Shown here in pieces: positions 1-7,460 of a DNA stretch of 64,000 nucleotides. The stretch's first letter is position 1. Every line of letters starts with the position of its first letter. Below the pieces are notes generated by a model. It did not search any database and was not told the DNA's origin. It saw only the letters and a program-made list of their open reading frames with translations. Source of the DNA: Brumimicrobium oceani (GTDB lineage Bacteria > Bacteroidota > Bacteroidia > Flavobacteriales_D > Crocinitomicaceae); the NCBI RefSeq assembly GCF_003143775.1, contig NZ_QFRJ01000001.1:558001-622000 (forward strand). The letters are read 5' to 3'. A program made the translations under genes and the position numbers.

Positions 1-430
1 CGGGGTAATAGATAAGATTCTCTAATGAAAGCCTTTTAATCCAATCAAATAACTTTTCATTTTCAAATAAAAGCTTTGAATCCCCACCAAAAGAAAACTG
101 TTTTTTATTATTCATCAAAAGTAACATTACGATTTTATCGTGGCTAAATACTTCTATTACTAATCTTGTATCCATATAATCTTTCATATAGACCAAATCA
201 TTGAATTCAATATTAGTAAATTGCTCAAGAATTAACAAAGAGTCCTTTATAATACATAAATAAACAAATTCTTTGTCAAAATGCTTTACATCATACTCAT
301 CCAAATATATGATTGGGTCAACGATATTCAAAGGAATATAAGTAATTTTGATACTGTCTAATTTAAGACAAATATTCTGCCCAAAAGTATTAAAACTAAT
401 AACAAATAAAATTAAACACAATGTTTTCAT
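1..430 (-). CDS. Secreted protein of unknown function, cut by window edge
   Basis: An open frame on the minus strand begins with ATG at 430-428 and stays open for 143 codons until it leaves the window at base 1, so the C-terminus is missing. The first 18 residues (MKTLCLILFVISFNTFGQ) form a classical signal peptide ending in the FGQ/FSQ-type cleavage site common in Flavobacteriales. The mature part is rich in Asp, Lys, Ile and aromatic residues with no motif I recognise. It is probably periplasmic or outer-membrane associated. The gene to the right (1038) encodes another secreted protein of unknown function, so this end of the window may belong to a larger accessory patch. Confidence 0.7.
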   Translation of the reverse strand, partial: MKTLCLILFVISFNTFGQNICLKLDSIKITYIPLNIVDPIIYLDEYDVKHFDKEFVYLCIIKDSLLILEQFTNIEFNDLVYMKDYMDTRLVIEVFSHDKIVMLLLMNNKKQFSFGGDSKLLFENEKLFDWIKRLSLENLIYYP

Positions 431-672
431 GATATGATTATTAAACAGTATTATAAGTAACTTGGATTTCTTCATTTAGTTGATTCCAGAACTTCATTTT
501 GATAACTTCCTTCCTATAGAATTTCACCATTTTTATAAGTATTTAAAACCTTACTTTTTTGCTCTTTTAGACCTGCCAGATGGAATAGTTAAAGCAAAAT
601 CTAGCAGTAGTATGGATTCATCTTGTGATTGACTGAATCAAAACGAATTATTTCTTAAAGATAGAAATCTTT

Positions 673-966
673 TTAAAATCTAACCACCACTAGGTTATAA
701 TTCAATTGCGTGTTCTGTGAAGAAGTATGGCAGTGTTCTTCTACCTCCCAACTTGAGGTCGCAAATTGCGACTTCAAGTATTCCCATTCTTTTTCATTAA
801 GCTGGAACCTAAAATCTTCTGGAAAACGCATGTCGTTGCGTTTAACTTGTTCATTCAAACGTTTTGTTTCTACTTGATAAAGTTCCGCTAAATCGCTATC
901 CAACATTACTTTTACTTCTCTTATCACAAAGATTTTACTTGCAATTATTTCTTCCGGTAAATTCAA
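673..966 (-). pseudogene. ORF6N-domain (KilA-N-like) protein, frameshifted remnant
   Basis: The first 73 residues match the ORF6N domain typical of phage and mobile-element DNA-binding proteins: MLDSDLAELY, then ETKRLNEQVKRN, then RFPEDFRFQL. After Trp73 (codon 750-748) the frame gives unrelated residues to a stop at 673. Read one base over from that point, the sequence gives GGRRTLPYFFTEHAIEL and then a stop at 697-695. This resembles the usual family continuation (SSWGGRR..PYAFTEQG). A single lost G in the TGGGGAGG run would explain the shift. Even with that repaired, the protein would stop at about 90 residues, whereas family members are usually 150-300, so the gene is also truncated. Function is presumably lost. 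Confidence 0.8.
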
Positions 967-1037
967 TTCAGTTTCTTTTAGATATTTGAAATGGAATAAA
1001 ACCTTGTCAATTTAAATTATAAACATTAGTTTTAACT

Positions 1038-1772
1038 ATGTCAAGAACATTAATAGTAATAACAATCTTTATACACTCATTTATTATTTTTGGTCAGAAT
1101 AATTATGATTTATTCGGTCCTGATGAAACTGATGAGTTTAGAGGTACATTTTATTCTAATTTTTTTGGAGCAAATATTCAATCCGTTTCAACATCTTTAA
1201 ATACCTATTATGCTACAAGAAAGTATGAAGGAAAAAAACTGAACAAACCAGTACGATATTATTTACATGGAGAGCTTTCCAACGAATTATGTGGTGTTAA
1301 ATTTAAGTATGAATTAATTGAAACGGAAGAGCCTAAAAATCTTAAGTTAGTAAAAAAATACCATTTACATGTGCTAAACTTCAGTGAATACGAAGATTAT
1401 TTTCAGATTGACTCTTTCAATTATTATATGAAAGTTGACTCAATTGAGGCTTTTGAAGACTTAGTTAATCTAGATATCCAAATATCTTCAAAAGATAAGG
1501 AGAATGAGATAGGAATTTATTTTCATTCGAAATCTGGTGATTACTATATTAAATCCGAAAGATACTGTGTTCGAGTAAAAACTAAGGTCAAATTCCGTTT
1601 AAAAGGAAAAGGAAAACTGTTTTTAAGAAGATATAATTATGATATTGATAAAAGCGAACTTTGTAAGGAATTATTGGAGTACATTAACTTTGTTGATGAA
1701 CCTTACGATATTGATTATGGAAATGTAACAGCACCGGATGTTAATCGGTATGATTTATATGAGTTGGAATAA
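1038..1772 (+). CDS. Secreted protein of unknown function
   Basis: This is a 244-residue protein with an N-terminal signal peptide (about residues 1-20, ending IFGQ). The mature part is rich in Tyr, Lys and Glu and looks beta-rich, for example the VRVKTKVKFRLKGKGKLFLRR stretch near residues 178-198. No domain, lipobox or T9SS sorting tail is visible. The ATG at 1038 is the only start that gives a full signal peptide. It is probably exported to the periplasm or outer membrane. It lies alone between the ORF6N remnant and the HAD phosphatase. I do not recognise the family. Confidence 0.75.
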   Translation: MSRTLIVITIFIHSFIIFGQNNYDLFGPDETDEFRGTFYSNFFGANIQSVSTSLNTYYATRKYEGKKLNKPVRYYLHGELSNELCGVKFKYELIETEEPKNLKLVKKYHLHVLNFSEYEDYFQIDSFNYYMKVDSIEAFEDLVNLDIQISSKDKENEIGIYFHSKSGDYYIKSERYCVRVKTKVKFRLKGKGKLFLRRYNYDIDKSELCKELLEYINFVDEPYDIDYGNVTAPDVNRYDLYELE

Positions 1773-1906
1773 TTCTGATTTTATAGGTCTAAAGCACTAC
1801 TAAATTCAACTCCAAAATCACTATATCCTAAATTAAACTCACTAATTCAAACCTTTAAATCACCCTCTACCCCAATAAATCTATATCTTTACACAAAAAA
1901 AACACA

Positions 1907-2578
1907 GTGAATTTTACAAACAAAGAACTAATCATTTTCGATTTTGATGGAACGCTTATTAATAGTATTCCCGATTTGACATCTGCTTTAAATGTGATGT
2001 TGGCGCATTATAATTTGACCACCCTAACCATTGAGCAAGTCACTCCTTTCATTGGAAACGGAGCAAAACCGCTTGTTAAAAGAGCACTAGAAGCTTCCTT
2101 GCAAAGTGAAAACTTAGGCGTAATTGATTTTAATGAAGCTTTCGATGTTTATTTATCGGCGTATACAGAAATAACTTGTAAAGATACTTTCTTGTATCCT
2201 GGCGTGAAAAGCACTCTGGAATACCTAAATGAAAAAGGCTACAAACTAGCAATTTGCACCAATAAACCTTTTGAATTTATAGCGCCCATTTTAGAAACCC
2301 TTCAAATTAAAGGGCTCTTTAAAAAATGGATTGGAGAAAATTCTTTGCCTCAAAAAAAACCAAATGAACTCCCGCTTGTTCATTTAGCTAAGGAACTAGA
2401 TTCAACAATTGAAAAAACGGTTATGGTCGGAGATTCCAAAAACGATATCCTTGCTGCACAAAACGCCAAAATGGAAAGTATTGGTGTAAGCTACGGATAT
2501 AATTATTTCGAGGATATTTCTGATTACAACCCAACAGTAGTTGTTGATAATTTTGAGGATTTACAAAGCTATTTTTAA
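1907..2578 (+). CDS. HAD-family phosphatase, phosphoglycolate phosphatase-like
   Basis: This 223-residue HAD-superfamily hydrolase has all four motifs: DFDGT with nucleophile Asp12 and acid/base Asp14, the CTNK motif near 117-120, Lys150/151, and GDSKND at 175-180 for magnesium. The helical cap between motifs I and II and the overall length fit the Gph/PGP subfamily, which removes phosphate from 2-phosphoglycolate, but related members act on other small phosphoesters, so the substrate is not fixed. The start is GTG at 1907; no ATG nearby keeps motif I. The FAD oxidoreductase gene begins two bases after the stop, so the two are probably co-transcribed. Confidence 0.85.
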   Translation: MNFTNKELIIFDFDGTLINSIPDLTSALNVMLAHYNLTTLTIEQVTPFIGNGAKPLVKRALEASLQSENLGVIDFNEAFDVYLSAYTEITCKDTFLYPGVKSTLEYLNEKGYKLAICTNKPFEFIAPILETLQIKGLFKKWIGENSLPQKKPNELPLVHLAKELDSTIEKTVMVGDSKNDILAAQNAKMESIGVSYGYNYFEDISDYNPTVVVDNFEDLQSYF

Positions 2579-2579
2579 A

Positions 2580-4064
2580 ATGAACAAAATTTACAATGTA
2601 GGTGTAATTGGTGGAGGAGTTTCGGGTGTTGTAACATCCTTGGAACTTGGTAAATATGGAATCGATAATGTACTTTTCGAACAAGAAAATAGTGTTGTCA
2701 ATGGTCCGCCTTTCTGCCATTTGCACGCGGGGGGAAATCTTTATCCTGATATTTCAGATGAACAATGCCGAATTTTAATGAAGCAATCCATTGAAATGGC
2801 GCGTTTATTTCCGCAATCTATCGACGAAAGGCCTACTTTTATTAGCATTCCGAAGTCACAGAAATACAGCGTAGAAAATATTCAGAGCCGGTTGGATATG
2901 TTGGTGGACTATTATAAGTCGTTAATCGCTGAAGACTCACGCAATGAAATACTTGGCAATCCAGATGAATATTACAAAACCTACACAGAAGAAGATTTGA
3001 AGCGTTTATCTGGAAACGAAAGTGTTAAAAATCCAAGTACACCAGATCAATGGCTCACCAATGCCATTAGTCTTGTAGACTATACTCAGCTCAAAACGCC
3101 AATTATTATCGTTCAGGAGTATGGATGGAACATGTTTAGACTGGGAGCTCAAGCACAATTGGCCTTGGAAAAAGCAGAAAATTGTACGCTTAAAACAAAT
3201 ACCCAAGTTACAGAAGTAAAAGACTTCCGCAATCAGAACTTAGACTACAATTGGGAAATTCATACAGAAACTGAAGTTTACAAAGTCAAGTACTTGGTGA
3301 ATTCATGTGGATTTGAAACTGGGAAAATTGATGATTCCCTTCACATAAAATCAGATAGATTAATCGAGTTTAAAGCGGCCTATGTATCCAAATGGCAACC
3401 CATTGATGGATTGATTCCTGAACTCATATTCCATGGCGAGCGCGGAACTCCTGGAGGAATGGTACAACTGACTCCTTATTGTCAGGATTATTATCAAATT
3501 CATGGAATGACAGAGCAAATTACTCTTTTTAAAGGAGGGTTGATCAAATCTAAGGAAGACAAAGCGCAACCACAATTCAACGATGACATTGACAACAAAC
3601 TCTTCAGAGGATGGAAAAAGGCCGATATTGACTCCAGAACTGAAAGTGCTATTGAAGGCGTATCAAAATACCTTCCTGCTTTTAAATCGGCCACAGTTGG
3701 AGGTCCGCCTCTTTTCGGAGCACAGCAAATTCCCGGTGATGATGCCACTTTGAGGGTTGGAGAAGTGAGTTTTCCCGACACCACCTATGCAAGAAGCGAA
3801 ATTGTGAAGGCTTCCTCTGCTTTGACTGTTGCCAATCAAATTATAGATAAAATTCAAGAGGAGAAAATTATTTCTGTCATCGAAAACAGATCAACAGATA
3901 ACGCCATTCTTGATTCCATTCGTAAGAAAGAAATCGATGTTTTGGCAGCAGAACTCACCCAAGAGCGAGGTTACCCTCAAGCGTTATCCAGACTATTAAT
4001 AGATCGTAGAGAAGCTGATGTAACAAAAGAACATCAGCCAGAATTAGAATTACAACTGCATTAA
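2580..4064 (+). CDS. FAD-dependent oxidoreductase
   Basis: The protein has 494 residues from ATG 2580, which lies directly after the phosphatase stop. A longer in-frame start at 2541 would overlap that gene and puts 13 unlikely residues before the FAD fold. The N-terminus carries the dinucleotide-binding motif (VGVIGGGVSG, about residues 6-15) followed by Glu at the end of the second strand (LFEQE). A second conserved patch occurs near HLHAGGNLYPDIS, and the C-terminal third has a GGPPLFGA patch with a further FAD-contact-like region. The overall shape is that of a DAO/malate:quinone-oxidoreductase-like flavoprotein. No signal peptide or membrane segment is seen. The substrate cannot be read from the sequence. 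Confidence 0.8.
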   Translation: MNKIYNVGVIGGGVSGVVTSLELGKYGIDNVLFEQENSVVNGPPFCHLHAGGNLYPDISDEQCRILMKQSIEMARLFPQSIDERPTFISIPKSQKYSVENIQSRLDMLVDYYKSLIAEDSRNEILGNPDEYYKTYTEEDLKRLSGNESVKNPSTPDQWLTNAISLVDYTQLKTPIIIVQEYGWNMFRLGAQAQLALEKAENCTLKTNTQVTEVKDFRNQNLDYNWEIHTETEVYKVKYLVNSCGFETGKIDDSLHIKSDRLIEFKAAYVSKWQPIDGLIPELIFHGERGTPGGMVQLTPYCQDYYQIHGMTEQITLFKGGLIKSKEDKAQPQFNDDIDNKLFRGWKKADIDSRTESAIEGVSKYLPAFKSATVGGPPLFGAQQIPGDDATLRVGEVSFPDTTYARSEIVKASSALTVANQIIDKIQEEKIISVIENRSTDNAILDSIRKKEIDVLAAELTQERGYPQALSRLLIDRREADVTKEHQPELELQLH

Positions 4065-4114
4065 AAACTCAAATACGAGCTGCATTAATCTTAGCCTAAG
4101 CCTTTTTATTTTTT

Positions 4115-4235
4115 GGGGCTGCCTCATTCAATTCTTTAACAGGAATAACACCATTAAAAAAGTGTGCCTAAAGAATTGAATGGGTCGGGTTATCCGCTAT
4201 ATCTCTGACTTAAGCGTCAGAGGATGCCGCTGCTA
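4115..4235. repeat. Structured repeat-like element with two hairpins
   Basis: This non-coding block contains a perfect 14-base inverted repeat (CATTCAATTCTTTA at 4125-4138 and its complement at 4169-4182, 30-base loop). It is followed by a CGGGTTATCCGCTATATCT tract, a 7-base hairpin (CTCTGAC 4203-4209 with GTCAGAG 4216-4222) and then GATGCCGCTGCTACCCCTCA. I recall blocks of this shape (GGGCT..., inverted repeat, ATCCGCT...hairpin...GATGCCGCTGCTACCCCT) scattered between genes in Flavobacteriia, but that is memory and not checked. It could be a non-autonomous mobile element or a folded RNA. Confidence 0.5.
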
Positions 4236-4300
4236 CCCCTCAGCCGAAGTTTGCTGTTGAGAAAATGTTCTCCTTCCAATTCTAAATTTAATTCTTGTCA

Positions 4301-4330
4301 GGAACTCTACCAGCAGTTCAATAAATTACA
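4301..4330 (+). repeat. Short dispersed repeat, copy 1 (30 bases)
   Basis: The 30 bases beginning GGAACTCTACCAGCAGTTCA differ at only two positions from 41375-41404. A looser version (GGAAGTTTACCAGCTGTTTAA) occurs near 7002-7022. In the other two places it precedes a longer shared repeat; here only this head is present and the downstream sequence differs. The stretch 4331-4510 that follows shows no gene, hairpin or other feature I can support. Confidence 0.6.
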
Positions 4331-4510
4331 GGAACAAGCTTTAAACTCGCATAATGTAAAAGCCAATTTTCTTCCCTACGCAGAAAATTACGGGAATAAA
4401 CCGTAACTAATTCCTCGAAAAATAAATCACTAAGATTTTTTAATTCTCCAAAGAATGACAAGGTGAATAGTTCTTGGAGCAAAAAACAGTGTTTGATTCC
4501 AACTGATCCT

Positions 4511-4682
4511 TAATTAGTGTCTGGACGGAAACACATCAAAATTAAAAATATTTCTTTTTGCGAAAGTTCCCTTTATTTTTAATCGCCTGATGCTAAGGCA
4601 TCACCTCATAAAAATAAATTCAACTCTCATCAAAAATAATCTATTTTATAAAATCCGTCTGTTTCCGACCAACCACTAATTA
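4511..4682. mobile_element. MITE-like element with 23-base imperfect terminal inverted repeats
   Basis: Bases 4511-4533 (TAATTAGTGTCTGGACGGAA and three more) and 4660-4682 are inverted repeats matching at 20 of 23 positions. They enclose about 126 bases that are very AT-rich and have internal complementarity (ATTAAAAATA near 4543, TATTTTTAAT near 4572). There is no open frame of useful size. A short internally deleted element with such termini fits a miniature inverted-repeat transposable element or a remnant of an IS whose transposase is elsewhere. A target-site duplication is not clear. The 120 bases to the next start contain only an AT-rich leader. Confidence 0.55.
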
Positions 4683-4806
4683 GTGGTAGTATTGTGAAAA
4701 CACTTAGCTGTGCAATAAATTAAATGTGAAAAATACGCAGCAATAAGCAATTAAGTTGATATTTGTACTAAAATGTGCAGAACATTATCTCTCAAAAAAC
4801 TACGCC

Positions 4807-5829
4807 ATGAAATTTGTAATAATACTTCTTTTATTCACTTCTACCCTAGCCTCCCATGCTCAAAACAAGGTTCAGCTTGAACAGATCCAGACTTTGGGAA
4901 GACATAATTTGATTCCCATGTTTGGCGAACCTTATATTGAGAGAGGTTCAGAATACATTGAGGCTGATAATGAGTTTCTTGGAACGATAGACAGCGATTT
5001 TGATTCTCGCACTACTGCTGCTGCAAAATTTGTGCATTTAGGATTTGATTATTTTTATAAATTAGATTTAAGAACTGCAATGAAAAGATTTAATCAAGCT
5101 TGGTTAATTGACTCAGAAAATGCAGGTTCATTTTTTGGTTTTTGGCTTGTGCACAATGTTTTAGACAACGATTCTGTTCTGAGTAATTATTTTGACCTTG
5201 CTTCTATTCAGCACAATCACGATTTTAATGCAGAGAAGTATTACAAACTAGGCAAAGATCTAGACAAAGAGAAGTACTATGAAAACCTTGCTTTGCATTA
5301 TGCCTGTAGTTCGTTTCCAGAATTCGGCAAAGCAGATAAAGCCCTTCAAAGTTGTTTAACATTGTTAGACCTAGATCAAAAGGACACCTTAGCACTACAA
5401 AACCTGGTATATGTGCATAGGGAAATGCAAGAATGGGACAAAGCCTTGAGCGTTCTCAGACAAAGTCTACAATACCGAAAAGATGTGGCGTTCGTTTATA
5501 ATGACATCGCATGGACTTTTCAAGAAATGAATAAGCTGGATTCCGCTGAAGCAAACTATTTAAAAGCCATAGGCAAAAGTGAGATAAATTACTTTATGCC
5601 AAGGATTAACTACTGCGTTTTGATGGAAATGGTGAATAAATGCAGTGATGCAATTCCCGTGATTGAGAACTGCATTAATGCTATTCCAAAAGAAGGTTTT
5701 TTTCACTTTATGAAAGGTCGACTCCTGTTGTGTTCAAACCAAGAGAACGAAGCAATAAAGGCATTAAAGAAAGCAAAAAAGCTGGGTAGTGAAGAAGCTG
5801 CAATTCTATTGTTGGAAATAAAAAACTAG
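4807..5829 (+). CDS. Secreted TPR-repeat protein
   Basis: The protein has 340 residues when started at ATG 4807, which gives a clean signal peptide (MKFVIILLLFTSTLASHAQ); the in-frame start at 4756 would bury it behind 17 residues. Helical tetratricopeptide-like repeats are visible from about residue 75 onward: ALQNLVYVHREMQEWDKALS, then VYNDIAWTFQEMNKLDSAEA, and a last one near the C-terminus (FMKGRLLLCSNQENEAIKAL). Such repeats form protein-binding scaffolds; this one would act in the periplasm or at the outer membrane. No enzyme domain is seen. The neighbours give no pathway. Confidence 0.75.
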   Translation: MKFVIILLLFTSTLASHAQNKVQLEQIQTLGRHNLIPMFGEPYIERGSEYIEADNEFLGTIDSDFDSRTTAAAKFVHLGFDYFYKLDLRTAMKRFNQAWLIDSENAGSFFGFWLVHNVLDNDSVLSNYFDLASIQHNHDFNAEKYYKLGKDLDKEKYYENLALHYACSSFPEFGKADKALQSCLTLLDLDQKDTLALQNLVYVHREMQEWDKALSVLRQSLQYRKDVAFVYNDIAWTFQEMNKLDSAEANYLKAIGKSEINYFMPRINYCVLMEMVNKCSDAIPVIENCINAIPKEGFFHFMKGRLLLCSNQENEAIKALKKAKKLGSEEAAILLLEIKN

Positions 5830-5972
5830 CGTAAAATAGGCCTACAACCATTCCGATCGCTTTCTTAAATTGGGTTCACAATAAAACCAATCTTTGTTCG
5901 TTTTCAAATTTAACCCTATATTAACATTCAGGTGGTGACTTTTGCTCTGAACTCACTTAAAAAATTTAAAAA

Positions 5973-6881
5973 ATGAAAAGAATAAACTGCTTACTTCTTC
6001 TTTCCTTGATTTCATCGTCTTTAATCTCTTTTGGTCAAGAAAGCCCTGAGACACCCGTTAAAAGAATCAAAATTTCAGATTTCATACTCTACAGCGGATT
6101 ATCATTTGAACGCACGAATCTTGGTTCGTTTAATGATTTTAGAGAATTAGCTCCAGAATCAGAATTATTACAAAATGATATGTCGCTGATAAATCAAAAT
6201 CAGGGCTACTCCTATTTGAGTAATGGAAGTTTTTCTGTGTTATTAGGAATACAATTCAGCGATAAAAACAAAACAAGGTACAAAGTTAATCCGCTCCTCA
6301 GACTGGGACTCACCTACTCATCCGGTTCGCGTTTAAGCACTTATAACTATGGAGAAGAACGCACTCCATTCGATACCTTAACATCCTCAGAAACTGGAAA
6401 TGAAACTTACATTGATTCTGTATATGCCGAGCGTTATTCCATGAATTACAATTCAGAACAGATTTTACTCAATGCCTCATTAATCTTTAGAACAGACCAT
6501 GAAGCAAGATGGTCTTTATTCAGTGGAATCGGTTTTACTGCTGGAGTTTCTATAAATTCATCAACCGGCATACATTATTTTTCTGAAGATTGGAAAGAAG
6601 AGCAAAGCACTAATGAGTTTTCTGTAAACAATCAACCGCGAGACATAAACATAATAGATGACGAATATGAAAATTTTGAGAACAAAACAAATTATGGATT
6701 TTCAGCCTATATTCCTATTGGTGTTGATTTTAGAATAGGAAACAAAAAAGAGTTTTGGAAAAAAGCACACTTGTTTTATGAGGTTCAGCCTACTTTAAAT
6801 GTGTACACCATTCCAGAGCTAGGAACATTCAACAGTGTAAACTTCCGACATGGAATTGGAGTTAGAATTAATTTTAATTAA
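5973..6881 (+). CDS. Probable outer-membrane beta-barrel protein
   Basis: This 302-residue protein has a signal peptide (residues 1-21, ending ISFGQ) followed by alternating hydrophobic/polar strands typical of small outer-membrane barrels, for example NPLLRLGLTYSSG, RWSLFSGIGFTAGVSI and the final VNFRHGIGVRINFN. The protein ends in an aromatic-rich strand and Phe-Asn, as many barrels do. It resembles other porin-like OmpW/OMP_b-brl proteins of Bacteroidota only in shape. The ATG at 5973 is supported by the signal peptide. It may be co-expressed with the TPR gene upstream, although the gap is 143 bases. Confidence 0.65.
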   Translation: MKRINCLLLLSLISSSLISFGQESPETPVKRIKISDFILYSGLSFERTNLGSFNDFRELAPESELLQNDMSLINQNQGYSYLSNGSFSVLLGIQFSDKNKTRYKVNPLLRLGLTYSSGSRLSTYNYGEERTPFDTLTSSETGNETYIDSVYAERYSMNYNSEQILLNASLIFRTDHEARWSLFSGIGFTAGVSINSSTGIHYFSEDWKEEQSTNEFSVNNQPRDINIIDDEYENFENKTNYGFSAYIPIGVDFRIGNKKEFWKKAHLFYEVQPTLNVYTIPELGTFNSVNFRHGIGVRINFN

Positions 6882-7001
6882 AATGTCTTTTGAATTTATA
6901 AAAACCTTAAATGTAAAGCACTTCATGTTTAAAAGAAACCTTCGAAAATGGCTCAAAAAGGGCTGTTTTCGAAGATTTTTTATGAAAATAAATGTTTATC
7001 C

Positions 7002-7326
7002 GGAAGTTTACCAGCTGTTTAAAAAAGTACTCTCTTTTAACTTGGCAAGATCCTTCCATAGTTGAAAATCATAATTTACAACTATGGTCAGGATGACACT
7101 TGTGGGCGTTGAGAGGCAAGCGAGAGGAAGAAAGCAAAAGCGCTAGAGCGCTTTTGCTTTCTTCCTCTCGCTTGAAATATGACCTTCCCCAATGTCATCC
7201 TGATGTGAATTTCTTTTTTCAACTGATTGTAAATAGAAATTTGCGAAGGATTTTGTCAGTTAACCGCTTAATCACATTATTGATAGATTAGATATATTTA
7301 CTCCTAAGTATCGGGTAAGCATTTAG
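7002..7326 (+). repeat. Dispersed repeat, copy 2, interrupted by an insertion
   Basis: Bases about 7002-7069 and 7235-7326 align with the uninterrupted copy at 41375-41545. The shared parts include a GCAAGATCCTTC arm (7045-7056), GTTGAAAAT (7061-7069), AGAAATTTGCGAAGGATTTTGTC (7235-7257) and ACCGCTTAATCACAT. In the 41.4 kb copy GTTGAAAAT runs straight into AGAAATTTGCG; here 165 extra bases (7070-7234) separate them. The arms around the join (GCAAGATCCTTC and GAAGGATTTTGTC) are an inverted repeat, so the intact element would fold as a hairpin. The 130 bases after it, to 7460, show nothing beyond AT-rich leader sequence. Confidence 0.7.
7070..7234. mobile_element. 165-base palindromic insertion nested in the dispersed repeat
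   Basis: This segment is absent from the otherwise alignable copy at 41.4 kb. AAAT lies on both sides of it (7066-7069 and 7231-7234), as a 4-base target duplication would. Inside are nested inverted repeats: ATTTACAA (7074-7081) with TTGTAAAT (7227-7234), TCAGGATGACA (7088-7098) with TGTCATCCTGA (7193-7203), and a central perfect 28-base palindrome (7117-7144 with 7147-7174, two-base centre). It encodes no plausible protein; open frames across it are by-products of the palindrome. It is best described as a small non-autonomous insertion. Confidence 0.65.
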
Positions 7327-7460
7327 AATAATTAAAACTCAGAATAAATACATGGAAAATGTAATAGCCCGTTTCAATTTTCATAAATCCTTCCATCAGC
7401 TATTAAAGTTTCATCAGACCTCAAATAATCAACAAGAATGCAATCATTTTTTAGTATTTT

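Noticed and set aside
4224-4406. 60-residue open frame after the structured repeat
   Set aside because: It crosses the repeat element and the short dispersed motif, has no start context and no protein-like pattern.
7100-7291. 63-residue open frame over the 28-base palindrome
   Set aside because: Its Arg/Ser/Leu-rich middle is just the palindrome read through; the segment is explained as a small insertion.
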